Shown here piece after piece: positions 54,798 to 64,000 of a stretch of 64,000 nt of DNA. The notes below the pieces were generated by a model. The model saw only the letters and a program-made list of their open reading frames with translations. It did not search any database and was not told where the DNA came from. Numbering within the stretch: the stretch's first letter is position 1; each line of letters begins with the position of its first letter. The stretch comes from Paracoccus marinaquae (GTDB lineage: Bacteria; Pseudomonadota; Alphaproteobacteria; Rhodobacterales; Rhodobacteraceae). The position numbers and the translations under genes are program-made. The DNA is taken from NCBI RefSeq assembly GCF_018860165.1, contig NZ_JAHKNG010000002.1:1-64000 (forward strand). The letters are read 5' to 3'.

Positions 54798-55595
54798 ATG
54801 TACGATATAAACCGCGTGGAGAGCTCCGTGACCCAGGGCGACATCAAGATCTCGGCCAAGGACGTTCAGGTCTATTACGGCGACAAGCACGCCATCAAGG
54901 ATGTGAATGTCGAAATCCTCGACAAGACCGTGACCGCCTTCATCGGCCCCTCGGGCTGCGGCAAGTCGACCTTCCTGCGCTGCATCAATCGCATGAACGA
55001 CACCATTCCGATCTGCCGTGTCGAGGGCAGGATCGCGCTGGAGGGCGAGGATATCTATGACAAGCGTGTCGATCCGGTGCAGCTGCGCGCCAAGGTCGGC
55101 ATGGTGTTCCAGAAGCCGAACCCCTTTCCGAAATCCATCTATGACAACGTGGCTTACGGCCCGCGCATCCATGGCCTGGCCCGGAACCGTGCCGAACTGG
55201 ACGAGATCGTCGAGAAGTCGCTGCGTGGCGCGGCATTGTGGAACGAGGTCAAGGACCGCCTGGCCGAGCCGGGCACCGGCCTGTCGGGCGGGCAGCAGCA
55301 GCGCCTGTGCATCGCCCGCGCCGTGGCCACCGCGCCCGAGGTCCTGCTGATGGACGAGCCCTGCTCGGCGCTGGACCCGATCGCAACCAGCCAGGTCGAG
55401 GATCTGATCGACCAGCTTCGCGCCGATTTCTCGGTCGTGATCGTGACCCATTCGATGCAGCAGGCGGCGCGGGTCAGCCAGAAGACGGCCTTCTTCCACC
55501 TTGGCAATCTGGTGGAATATGGCAGCACGGACGATATCTTCACCAAACCGCAGGATTCGCGGACCGAGGCCTATATCTCGGGCCGGATCGGCTGA
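54798..55595 (+). CDS. pstB: Phosphate ABC transporter, ATP-binding protein
   Basis: The 265-residue ATPase drives phosphate import. Motifs are Walker A ([19 protein letters not shown]), Q-loop ([19 protein letters not shown]), signature ([16 protein letters not shown]), Walker B ([15 protein letters not shown]) and the switch His ([10 protein letters not shown]). AAGGAGG precedes the ATG. Confidence 0.96.
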   Translation: MYDINRVESSVTQGDIKISAKDVQVYYGDKHAIKDVNVEILDKTVTAFIGPSGCGKSTFLRCINRMNDTIPICRVEGRIALEGEDIYDKRVDPVQLRAKVGMVFQKPNPFPKSIYDNVAYGPRIHGLARNRAELDEIVEKSLRGAALWNEVKDRLAEPGTGLSGGQQQRLCIARAVATAPEVLLMDEPCSALDPIATSQVEDLIDQLRADFSVVIVTHSMQQAARVSQKTAFFHLGNLVEYGSTDDIFTKPQDSRTEAYISGRIG

Positions 55596-55615
55596 CGGGC
55601 AGGGAGGCAGGCAGG

Positions 55616-56338
55616 ATGAACCGGGACAAACATATCTCTTCGGCGTTCGACCGCGATCTGGAAACGATCCAGGCGCAGGTCGTCAAGATGGGCGGCATGG
55701 TCGAGGCGGCGATCAACGACGCCGCCGTCGCGCTGGAGAATCGCGACGAGGATCTGGCCGAACAGGTCCGTCGCCGCGACAAGGCGATCGACGCGCTCGA
55801 GGCCGATATCAACGAAGAGGCGGCGCGGCTGATCGCGCTGCGGGCGCCCACGGCGACCGATCTGCGCATGGTGCTGGCGGTCATCAAGATCAGCGCCTCG
55901 CTCGAGCGGGTGGGCGACTATGCCAAGAACATGGCCAAGCGTACCGAGGTGCTGTCGCATCTGCCCAATATTGTGGGTTCGGGGATCGCCCTGCGCCGGA
56001 TGAGCGTGGCGGTCAACCGGATGCTGCAGGACGCGCTGGACAGCTATATCCGCCGCGATGCCCAGCTGGCCGAGGATGTCCGCCAGCGCGATCTGGAAGT
56101 GGACCAGATGTATAACGCGCTGTTCCGCGAGTTCCTGACCCACATGATGGAGGATCCGCGCAACATCACCTCGTGCATGCATCTGCATTTCATCGCCAAG
56201 AACACCGAACGGATGGGCGATCATGCGACCTCGATTGCCGAACAGGTGATCTATCTGGTGACGGGCGAATTGCCCGACGATGCGCGCCCCAAGTCGAACG
56301 CCGTTCCCACTGCCGGCGCGGAATCGACCGAGGTCTGA
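55616..56338 (+). CDS. phoU: Phosphate signalling protein PhoU
   Basis: The 240-residue helical protein has two PhoU repeats, each with a metal-binding E/DxxxD pattern (ISASLERVGDYAKNMAKR and FIAKNTERMGDHATSIAEQ). It links the Pst transporter to the sensor kinase and silences the Pho regulon when phosphate is plentiful. ATG 55616 follows pstB by 20 bases, with AGGAGGC-like sequence ahead. Confidence 0.95.
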   Translation: MNRDKHISSAFDRDLETIQAQVVKMGGMVEAAINDAAVALENRDEDLAEQVRRRDKAIDALEADINEEAARLIALRAPTATDLRMVLAVIKISASLERVGDYAKNMAKRTEVLSHLPNIVGSGIALRRMSVAVNRMLQDALDSYIRRDAQLAEDVRQRDLEVDQMYNALFREFLTHMMEDPRNITSCMHLHFIAKNTERMGDHATSIAEQVIYLVTGELPDDARPKSNAVPTAGAESTEV

Positions 56339-56342
56339 CCGG

Positions 56343-57032
56343 ATGGTGCGACAATCACCCTGTGTTCTGGTCGTCGAGGACGAGGGCGCGCAGCGCGAGG
56401 TGTTGCAATACAACCTCGAGGCCGAAGGCTTCGAGGTTGTGGTTGCGGACAATGGCGAGGACGCGCTGCTGCTGGTGCAGGAGGAACAGCCCGACCTGAT
56501 GGTTCTGGACTGGATGCTGCCGCGGGTCAGCGGCATCGAGGTCTGCCGTCAGGTCAAGGCCGATCCGGCGACGCGCTCGATCCCGATCATCATGCTGTCG
56601 GCGCGGGGCGAGGAGGGCGACCGGGTGCGGGGGCTGGAAACCGGTGCCGACGACTATGTGGTCAAGCCCTATTCGGTGGTCGAACTGATGGCGCGGCTGC
56701 GGACCCAGCTGCGCCGCACCCGCCCGGCCAGCATGGGCGAAAGGCTCAGCTTCGGGGATATCATCCTTGATGCCGCCGAGCATCGCGTGTTCCGCGCCGG
56801 CCAGCCGCTGCATCTGGGGCCGACCGAGTTCCGGCTGCTCAGCACGCTGATGGAAAAGCCGGGCCGGGTCTGGACGCGCGAGCAGTTGCTGGACCGGGTC
56901 TGGGGGCGTGACATCTATGTCGATACGCGGACCATCGACGTGCATGTCGGCCGGCTGCGCAAGGCGCTGATGCAGAATGGCGGCGACAATCCGGTTCGCA
57001 CCGTGCGCGGCACCGGCTATGCCCTGGGCTGA
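56343..57032 (+). CDS. phoB: Phosphate regulon response regulator PhoB
   Basis: The 229-residue OmpR-family regulator has a receiver domain (LVVEDEGAQREVLQYNLEAEG, phospho-Asp in LMVLDWMLPRVSG, Lys in DDYVVKPYS) and a winged-helix domain (LGPTEFRLLSTLMEKPGRVW, RTIDVHVGRLRKAL). It binds Pho boxes. The kinase PhoR is not in the window. Its 3' end overlaps the ribokinase gene on the other strand by 16 bases. Confidence 0.95.
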   Translation: MVRQSPCVLVVEDEGAQREVLQYNLEAEGFEVVVADNGEDALLLVQEEQPDLMVLDWMLPRVSGIEVCRQVKADPATRSIPIIMLSARGEEGDRVRGLETGADDYVVKPYSVVELMARLRTQLRRTRPASMGERLSFGDIILDAAEHRVFRAGQPLHLGPTEFRLLSTLMEKPGRVWTREQLLDRVWGRDIYVDTRTIDVHVGRLRKALMQNGGDNPVRTVRGTGYALG

Positions 57033-57913
57033 GGCCGGGCCGGCCTTCGACCCAGAAAGTCCAGAACCTCGGCCCGATCCGGGATCGCGTCGCCCGCACC
57101 CTTGCGGGTGACCTTCAGTGCCGCCGCCGCCGAGGCCATGTGCAGGGCTTCGGGCACGGTTTCCCGGCGATCCAGCGCCGCGGCGAAATAGCCGGCGAAG
57201 GTGTCGCCGGCGCCGGTCGTATCCACCGCCTGCACCGGAAAGGCCGGCTGCCGGTCGATCTGCCCCGTTCGCAGGTCGCGATACTCGGCCCCCTTGCTGC
57301 CGCGGGTGACCAGCAGCCCCTCCACCGGCAACTCGCCCGGGATCTCGCGGAAAAGCTGCTCGGCCTCGCCCTCGTTCATGGCGAGAATCGAGGCATGGGG
57401 CAGAACCTGCCGCAGGGCCGCAATCTCGAAGGGGGCGGCGGAATAGAGGACCCGCGCCCCGGCCGCACGGGCGATGCGGGCGGCCTCGACCTGACAGTTG
57501 GTCTCGTTCTGGATCAGCAGCAGATCCCGCCCGGTGATCCGGCCCAGGGTCCGCGACAGGTCCGCCTCGTCAATGGCCCGGTTGGCGCCGGCATGGATCA
57601 CGATCGAGTTCTCGCCGGCGCCGTCCACCAGGATGATCGCATGGCCGGTGGCCAGATCCGGCCGGCGCTGCAGGTCGGCGGTGCCGACGCCGGCATCGCG
57701 CAGGCGTTCGATCACCCAGTCGTCGCCCGGTCCCATGGCGCCGATATGCCGGACCTCGGCCCCGGCCCGGGCCGCCGCGACCGACTGGTTCGCGCCCTTG
57801 CCACCCAGACCGACCGAATGATGCCGCGCGGCAATGGTCTCGCCGGGCCGGGGCAGGTGGTCCAGCCGGTAGACGTGATCGATATTGATCGAGCCCAGGT
57901 TCCAGATCGCCAT
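57017..57913 (-). CDS. rbsK: Ribokinase (PfkB family)
   Basis: The 298-residue sugar kinase phosphorylates ribose or a related sugar. It shows NLGSINIDHVYRLDHLPRPGET, the GG hinge (GLGGKGANQSVAAARAGAE), NETNCQVEAARIA, and the catalytic TTGAGDTFAGYFAAAL with the anion hole and base Asp. No transport or ribose genes are adjacent, so the exact sugar is uncertain. It converges on phoB. Confidence 0.87.
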   Translation of the reverse strand: MAIWNLGSINIDHVYRLDHLPRPGETIAARHHSVGLGGKGANQSVAAARAGAEVRHIGAMGPGDDWVIERLRDAGVGTADLQRRPDLATGHAIILVDGAGENSIVIHAGANRAIDEADLSRTLGRITGRDLLLIQNETNCQVEAARIARAAGARVLYSAAPFEIAALRQVLPHASILAMNEGEAEQLFREIPGELPVEGLLVTRGSKGAEYRDLRTGQIDRQPAFPVQAVDTTGAGDTFAGYFAAALDRRETVPEALHMASAAAALKVTRKGAGDAIPDRAEVLDFLGRRPARPQPRA

Positions 57914-57974
57914 TCTCGCCCCTCCTGTCGCGGCCTAACTGACGGGTGCGCGCGGGGCTTGTCCAGCAACGAAA

Positions 57975-57998
57975 AAACGCGCCCCGAAGGGCGCGTTT
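57975..57998 (-). terminator. Rho-independent terminator of the petABC operon
   Basis: A perfect 10-bp stem (AAACGCGCCC with GGGCGCGTTT) around a CGAA loop; on the minus strand it continues as a T-run (complement of 57972-57977). It starts 26 bases after the petC stop codon. Confidence 0.85.
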
Positions 57999-58023
57999 CG
58001 TTGCCTTGCAGTCTGGAACCGGC

Positions 58024-59139
58024 TCAGCTTCCGAGATGCTTGCCCTTGTGGGGCGCCCAGAGCCGCTTGTTGGTCAGATAAAGCAGCGCGGTCAGCACGA
58101 TCAGGAACAGCACCGAGACAAGGCCGACCTGCTTGCGGTCCATCATCTTCGGCTCGGCCGTCCACATCAGGAAGGCCGAAACGTCGCGGGCCATCTGGTC
58201 GACGGTGGCCGGGGTGCCGTCCTCATAGGTGACCAGATCGTCCGACAGCGGCGCCGGCATGGCGATATAGCCGCCCGAGAAGGCGGTGTTCTGGTAGAAA
58301 ACGCTGCCCGCCTGTTCCATCTCCTCGCCGGTATAGTCGGTCAGGATGGCATGGATGTATTCCGGGCCGCCAATGCCGTTGAACAGCTGGCTCATGCCGG
58401 TGCCGTAGGGGCCGTGGAAGCCCGCCCGTGCCTTGGCCATCAGCGACAGGTCCGGTCCCATGCCATCGCCCGAAATCGCCGGGAAATGGTCGGTCGGCAG
58501 GCGCGGACGCTCTTCGTCGGTTTCCGGGTCCAGAACCTCGGTCAGGCCGGCCGCATAGGCGCGGACCTGGTTTTCGGGCAGGGCGGGGCCGCCCTCGTCC
58601 GCGAGGGTGCGGATCGGCACGAATTTCAGGCCGTGGCAGGCCGAGCAGACCTCGGTATAGACCTGCAACCCGCGCTGCAACTGGAACTGGTCATACTTGC
58701 CGAAGGGGCCTTCGAAGCTGAACGCGATGTCCTCGATATGGGCTTCGGCTTCCTCTTCGCCGGCTTCTTCCTCGGCCGCGGCCTCTTCTTCCTCACCGGT
58801 GGTTTCACCCTCGGCGACGGTCGGCTCGGCAGCCTCTTCCGCTTCGATTGCGGTTTCGGCGGCCTCGCCGGAAGGCTCCTGTTCCTCCGCGGCGGTCACT
58901 TCCGCCGCCGGGGCATCCTCCGCCGGCGCGGCTTCGTCCTGAAGCACTTCCTCGGCTTCGGGCTGATCGGCGGATTGCTCCGGCGACAGCTCTTCCGTGG
59001 CCTCCTGCGCGATCGCCTGGCTGCTGACGGCCTCGTCAGCAGCCGGTTCGGTCGGTGCGCTTTCCTGCGCCAGGGCAAAGCCGGCCGCAGAGATCGTCAG
59101 GGCCGCGACGGCCGTGAGCGTCTTGGTTCTCAGGGTCAT
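58024..59139 (-). CDS. petC: Cytochrome c1 with long acidic insert
   Basis: The 371-residue subunit of the bc1 complex passes electrons from the Rieske protein to cytochrome c. After a signal peptide (to ~24) comes a ~105-residue stretch made almost only of Ala, Glu, Pro, Thr and Ser, which matches the acidic domain known from Paracoccus cytochrome c1. The heme site is CSACH at 165-169, with Met294 in YIAMPAPL as sixth ligand. A single anchor helix near the C-terminus ([20 protein letters not shown]) holds it in the membrane. AAGGAGAG precedes the ATG. Third gene of the operon. Confidence 0.95.
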   Translation of the reverse strand: MTLRTKTLTAVAALTISAAGFALAQESAPTEPAADEAVSSQAIAQEATEELSPEQSADQPEAEEVLQDEAAPAEDAPAAEVTAAEEQEPSGEAAETAIEAEEAAEPTVAEGETTGEEEEAAAEEEAGEEEAEAHIEDIAFSFEGPFGKYDQFQLQRGLQVYTEVCSACHGLKFVPIRTLADEGGPALPENQVRAYAAGLTEVLDPETDEERPRLPTDHFPAISGDGMGPDLSLMAKARAGFHGPYGTGMSQLFNGIGGPEYIHAILTDYTGEEMEQAGSVFYQNTAFSGGYIAMPAPLSDDLVTYEDGTPATVDQMARDVSAFLMWTAEPKMMDRKQVGLVSVLFLIVLTALLYLTNKRLWAPHKGKHLGS

Positions 59140-59151
59140 TGATGGCTCTCC

Positions 59152-60486
<1,335 letters not shown>

Positions 60487-61047
60487 TCAGCCCAGCTTGA
60501 TGGTGGTGTCGTCGACGAATTCGGCGACCGGGATATACAGGTTCTCGGGCGCCGGACCCCTGCGGATACGCCCCGAGGTGTCGTAATGCGAGCCGTGGCA
60601 GGGGCAGAACCAGCCGCCGAAATCACCGGAACCCTCGCCGATGGGAACGCAGCCCAGATGCGTGCAGACGCCGATCATCACCAGCCATTCGCCGGCCTCG
60701 TCCATGACCCGGTTCTGGTCGGTGGCGGGCTCGCCCGGCTTGTTGGCATTCTCGGCGTTCTGGTCGATCAGATCGCCCAGATCGACGGCGCGCGCGGCCT
60801 CGATTTCCTCGGTGGTCCGGCGACGGATGAACACCGGCTTGCCCAGCCATTTCACGGTCAGCTGAGTCCCGACCTCGACGCCACTGATATCGACCTGAAT
60901 CGAGGACAGCGCCTGGACGTCTGCCGAGGGGTTCATCTGGTTCACAAGCGTCCAGGCGGCGGCACCGGCGGCCACCGTGCCTGCACCCGCCGTGGCATAG
61001 TAGAGGAAATCCCTCCGGGTGCCTACGTGGTCATCTGCGTGGGACAC
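60487..61047 (-). CDS. petA: Rieske iron-sulfur protein of the bc1 complex
   Basis: The 186-residue subunit holds the 2Fe-2S cluster, with ligands in CTHLGC and CPCHGSHYD. Near the N-terminus [12 protein letters not shown] is a twin-arginine signal followed by the anchor helix, as usual for bacterial Rieske proteins, which cross folded and stay anchored. The start is GTG 61047 with GGAG upstream. First gene of petABC; the promoter must lie in the 255 bases before radC. Confidence 0.95.
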   Translation of the reverse strand: MSHADDHVGTRRDFLYYATAGAGTVAAGAAAWTLVNQMNPSADVQALSSIQVDISGVEVGTQLTVKWLGKPVFIRRRTTEEIEAARAVDLGDLIDQNAENANKPGEPATDQNRVMDEAGEWLVMIGVCTHLGCVPIGEGSGDFGGWFCPCHGSHYDTSGRIRRGPAPENLYIPVAEFVDDTTIKLG

Positions 61048-61302
61048 GGGTCATACTCCATTTCGGGCCGGAAGCCCGGCCGATACGACTTTCGGGGCTG
61101 CAAGAGAATGCAACCTTCGCGTCGCGGTTCTAGCCTTCAAAAATCTGTCAGTCCAGCCGATAACCCGGCGCCGCGCGCTTCATGTGGCCGCATCTGTTGG
61201 ATTTATGTCGCGTGGTCCCCGCCGCGACGGGCGCCGCAGGTCATGCGGCGGCGGTCCGGTTTTTCGCGCCATGACAGCGGTCACATCAGCCAGATCAAGG
61301 AC

Positions 61303-62091
61303 TCAGAGCAGGCCCTCCGCGCGAAAACTGAGTTCGCGTGATCTGCCGATGATGATGTGGTCGTGGATGGTGATGCCCATGCTGTCCGCCGCCTGGGCGA
61401 TGCGGGCGGTCATGGCGATATCGGCCTCCGAGGGTGTCGGATCGCCTGATGGGTGATTATGCACCAGAATCAGCGCCGAGACGTTCAGTTCGAGGGCGCG
61501 GCGGATGATTTCGCGCGGATAGACGGGGACGTGATCGACGGTGCCGCGGCCCTGTTCCTCATCTGCGATCAGCACGTTCCTGCGGTCCAGATACAGCACC
61601 CGGAACTGCTCGGTCTCGCGATGTGCCATGGTCGTGTGGCAATAATCCAGCAGCGCCTGCCATCCCGACAGCGCCGGGCGGTTCATCACCCGCGCGCGGG
61701 CAAGCCTCTGGGCCGCGGCCTCGATGATCTTCATCTCCACCACCACGGCGGGGCCGACGCCTTCGACCTCCTGCAGGCGCGGGGCGGGCGCGGTCAGCAC
61801 CCGGTTGAAATCGCCGAATCGGTCGATCAGGCGCCGGGCCAGAGGCTTGACATCCTGTCGCGGGATGGCGCGGAACAGGACCAGTTCAAGCAATTCGTAA
61901 TCGGGCATCGCGGCGGCGCCGCCCTGCAGGAACCGTTCGCGCAGCCGCGCCCGGTGATCGGCCAGATAGGAGGGGGGCGCCTTGCCGCCCTGACCCACCG
62001 GCCGCATGACCGGACCCGGCGCCGCCACATCGTCGGGGGCGGGGGCAAAGAGGGGCAGGGGCGTTTCGCCAAGCGCGCGATTCGGGTCCAT
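61303..62091 (-). CDS. radC: RadC-family JAB-domain protein
   Basis: The 262-residue protein has an N-terminal helix-hairpin-helix region (VLTAPAPRLQEVEGVGPAVVVEM in part) and a RadC/JAB domain with the metal-binding motif LVHNHPSGDPTPSEADI, preceded by VYPREIIRRALELNVSALI. Although named for DNA repair, its function is unsettled. It stands alone between petA and dnaJ. Confidence 0.92.
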   Translation of the reverse strand: MDPNRALGETPLPLFAPAPDDVAAPGPVMRPVGQGGKAPPSYLADHRARLRERFLQGGAAAMPDYELLELVLFRAIPRQDVKPLARRLIDRFGDFNRVLTAPAPRLQEVEGVGPAVVVEMKIIEAAAQRLARARVMNRPALSGWQALLDYCHTTMAHRETEQFRVLYLDRRNVLIADEEQGRGTVDHVPVYPREIIRRALELNVSALILVHNHPSGDPTPSEADIAMTARIAQAADSMGITIHDHIIIGRSRELSFRAEGLL

Positions 62092-62137
62092 GCGCGCAGC
62101 ATGGCGCGCAAGCGGTGAAGAAACGGTAAACGCGGCC

Positions 62138-63310
62138 TCAGCTGGTCATGTCGTCCCAGAAGCCCTTGACCTTGCGGAAGAAGCTGTCCGATTGCGGGCT
62201 GTTGTCGGCCTTCTCGGCGTCGAATTCCCGCAGCAGCTCGCGCTGCCGGGCGGTCAGGTTCACCGGCGTCTCGACGACCAGTTCGATCAGCATGTCGCCG
62301 GCTTCGCCATTGGCACCGGCTCCGTGGCGCAGGGGCGGCATGCCCTTGCCGCGCAGCCGCATCTGCCGTCCGGACTGGCTGCCCGCGGGCACCTTCACCC
62401 GCGCCCTGCCGCCATCGATGGTCGGGACCTCGACCTCGCCGCCAAGGGCGGCGATGGCCATGCCGACCGGCACCTGACAGGCCAGCGTCTTGCCGTCGCG
62501 CAGGAAAATCTCGTGTTCGCGGATCTCGATGAAGATATAGAGATCGCCCGACGGGCCGCCGCGCAGTCCGGCCTCGCCCTCGCTGGCAAGCCGGATACGG
62601 GTGCCGGTCTCGACCCCGGCGGGGATATTGACCGACAGCGTGCGCTCGCGCTCGACCCGGCCGGCGCCGTGGCAGGCCTTGCAGGGATTCTTGACGATCT
62701 GGCCTTGGCCACCGCAGGTCGGGCAGGTGCGCTCGACCGTGAAAAAGCCCTGCTGGGCGCGGACCTTGCCCATGCCGGCGCAGGTCGGACAATTGGCGGG
62801 CTGGGTCGCGCCTTCGGCGCCGGTGCCCTGGCATTCGGTGCAGGAGACCGAGCCGGGAACCTGAATGGTCTTCTGCAGCCCGGCATAGGCCTCTTCCAGC
62901 GACACCCGCAGATTATAGCGCAGATCCTGCCCGCGTTGGGCGCGCGCCCGGCCGCCGCCGCCCCCGCCGCGCCGGTTGCCCATCATGTCGCCGAACAGAT
63001 CCTCGAACACATCGGCGAAGGCCGTGCCAAAATCGCCCGGATGGGCGCCGCGGCCGCCGAAGCCGCCATTGCCCATGCCGCCATTCTCGAAGGCGGCGTG
63101 GCCAAAGCGGTCATAGGCCGCCTTCTTCTGGCCGTCCTTCAGGCAGTCATAGGCTTCGTTGACTTCCTTGAAGCGCGCCTCGGCCTGAGTGTCATCCTTG
63201 TTGCGGTCGGGATGAAGCTCTTTCGCCTTGCTGCGATAAGCCTTCTTGATTTCGTCCGTCGAGGCCCCGCGCGTGACACCCAGAACCTCGTAATAGCAGC
63301 GCTTGGCCAT
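62138..63310 (-). CDS. dnaJ: Chaperone DnaJ (Hsp40)
   Basis: The 390-residue co-chaperone has a J domain with the HPD motif ([15 protein letters not shown]), a glycine-rich linker (~75-120), four CxxCxGxG zinc repeats ([32 protein letters not shown]) and C-terminal substrate domains. It stimulates DnaK ATP hydrolysis. It lies 77 bases downstream of dnaK with a hairpin between. Confidence 0.96.
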   Translation of the reverse strand: MAKRCYYEVLGVTRGASTDEIKKAYRSKAKELHPDRNKDDTQAEARFKEVNEAYDCLKDGQKKAAYDRFGHAAFENGGMGNGGFGGRGAHPGDFGTAFADVFEDLFGDMMGNRRGGGGGGRARAQRGQDLRYNLRVSLEEAYAGLQKTIQVPGSVSCTECQGTGAEGATQPANCPTCAGMGKVRAQQGFFTVERTCPTCGGQGQIVKNPCKACHGAGRVERERTLSVNIPAGVETGTRIRLASEGEAGLRGGPSGDLYIFIEIREHEIFLRDGKTLACQVPVGMAIAALGGEVEVPTIDGGRARVKVPAGSQSGRQMRLRGKGMPPLRHGAGANGEAGDMLIELVVETPVNLTARQRELLREFDAEKADNSPQSDSFFRKVKGFWDDMTS

Positions 63311-63341
63311 CTCGTTTCCTGTTCATCTCCCCCAAGCAAGC

Positions 63342-63368
63342 GGCCGGCCCGCGATCCGCGGGCCGGCC
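63342..63368 (-). terminator. Strong hairpin between dnaK and dnaJ (attenuator or processing site)
   Basis: An 11-bp GC stem (63342-63352 with 63358-63368) around a 5-base loop. There is no T-run, so it may lower, rather than end, transcription into dnaJ, or protect the dnaK mRNA end. The intergenic place fits the usual excess of DnaK over DnaJ. Confidence 0.5.
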
Positions 63369-63387
63369 CCAAGGGGTGCGGCCCGGA

Positions 63388-64000
63388 TCAGCCGCGTTTG
63401 TTGTCGTCGCCGAGATCCTCGAAATCGGCGTCCACGATGTCGTCGTCGACATCGCGCGGCGAGTCGGCATCCTGATCGGCGCTTTCGGCATCATCCTGCT
63501 GCGCCTTGTAGATCGCCTCGCCCAGCCGCATCGAGGCGTCCATCAGGTTCTGGATGCCCGACTTGATCTTGCCGGCATCCTCGGATTTCAGCGCCTCTTC
63601 CAGCGCGCCGATGGCCAGTTCGATCGCCTCGACGGTCGAGCCGTCCACCTTCTCGCCATGCTCTTCCAGCGACTTCTTGGTCGAGTGGATCAGGCCTTCG
63701 GCCTGGTTTCTGGCCTCGACCAGTTCGCGGCGGCCCTTGTCGGCCTCGGCGTTTTCCTCGGCATCCTTCACCATCCGATCGATATCCTCGTCGGACAGCC
63801 CGCCCGAAGCCTGGATGGTGATGTTCTGCTCCTTGCCGGTGCCCTTGTCCTTGGCGGAAACCGACACGATGCCGTTGGCGTCGATGTCGAAGGTCACCTC
63901 GATCTGCGGCAGGCCGCGCGGCGCGGGCGGAATGTCCTCGAGGTTGAACTGGCCAAGAAGCTTGTTGTCCGCGGCCATCTCGCGCTCGCCCTGGAAGACC
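63388..64000 (-). CDS. dnaK: Chaperone DnaK (Hsp70), C-terminal part
   Basis: Only the last ~204 residues are in the window; the start lies beyond 64000. They hold the end of the substrate-binding domain ([18 protein letters not shown], then [36 protein letters not shown]) and the helical lid, ending in the acidic tail [14 protein letters not shown], which resembles the EEVD-like ends of bacterial DnaK. It forms an operon with dnaJ. Confidence 0.95.
   Translation of the reverse strand, partial: VFQGEREMAADNKLLGQFNLEDIPPAPRGLPQIEVTFDIDANGIVSVSAKDKGTGKEQNITIQASGGLSDEDIDRMVKDAEENAEADKGRRELVEARNQAEGLIHSTKKSLEEHGEKVDGSTVEAIELAIGALEEALKSEDAGKIKSGIQNLMDASMRLGEAIYKAQQDDAESADQDADSPRDVDDDIVDADFEDLGDDNKRG

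Noticed and set aside
53388..55499. Open frame of 703 codons on the minus strand
   Set aside because: It lies opposite pstA and pstB and has the same shadow composition.

Overview
The window is high-GC DNA with dense coding, short operons and frequent ATGA or TGATG start/stop overlaps. It looks like the chromosome of an alphaproteobacterium of the order Rhodobacterales, most probably Paracoccus or a close relative. The best clues are a cytochrome c1 with a long Ala/Glu-rich insert after its signal peptide (a Paracoccus trait), an Ecm/Ccr pair of the ethylmalonyl-CoA pathway, an OlsB ornithine-lipid acyltransferase, the argS-SPOR-nagZ-scpA-scpB gene order, and a pstSCAB-phoU-phoB operon behind Pho boxes. 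No rRNA, tRNA or CRISPR array was recognised. The genus is inferred from protein features only.

Positions 1-15.5 kb are accessory and partly decayed. An IS3-family end cuts a CaiB-type CoA-transferase. Behind it lies a chimeric pseudogene (cupin front, transporter tail, with a stop codon in the signal peptide). An isochorismatase-like hydrolase and a divergent GlxA-type regulator follow. Next come an AcoR-like regulator without the sigma-54 contact loop, a SnoaL/flavin monooxygenase fusion and a 2,3-butanediol-type dehydrogenase, with a phased GTTGC site array in front of the enzymes. A small island holds a membrane protein, an ECF sigma factor with a Cys-rich tail and a 106-residue protein. 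After an internally deleted IS5-family element comes a HutD-like protein (apparently frameshifted), a BCCT transporter and a histidine-ammonia-lyase homologue that lacks the Ala-Ser-Gly triad needed to build the MIO cofactor. That last gene is the most unusual in the window.

Positions 15.9-19 kb encode surface functions: a CAP-domain/RTX-repeat protein, then a GT4 glycosyltransferase and a GT29 (sialyltransferase-fold) protein one base apart. From 19 to 26 kb, on the minus strand, lie a THUMP RNA methyltransferase and the argS-SPOR-nagZ-scpA-scpB block. From 26 to 40.8 kb are olsB, gdhA, ccrA, a DUF4239-like membrane protein, ecm, lnt, a DEAD-box helicase with a repetitive basic tail, a CPA1-type antiporter, an AI-2E family protein and ndk. 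ccrA and ecm supply two consecutive transformations of the ethylmalonyl-CoA pathway for acetyl-CoA assimilation.

Positions 41-64 kb contain an RTX protein built on 390-nt near-identical repeats with a strong terminator, a small AhpD-like protein, thiBPQ under a TPP riboswitch, mutS-aroC, the complete Pho-regulated pst operon ending in phoB, a ribokinase, the cytochrome bc1 operon petABC, radC, dnaJ and the 3' part of dnaK, which runs off the window end.
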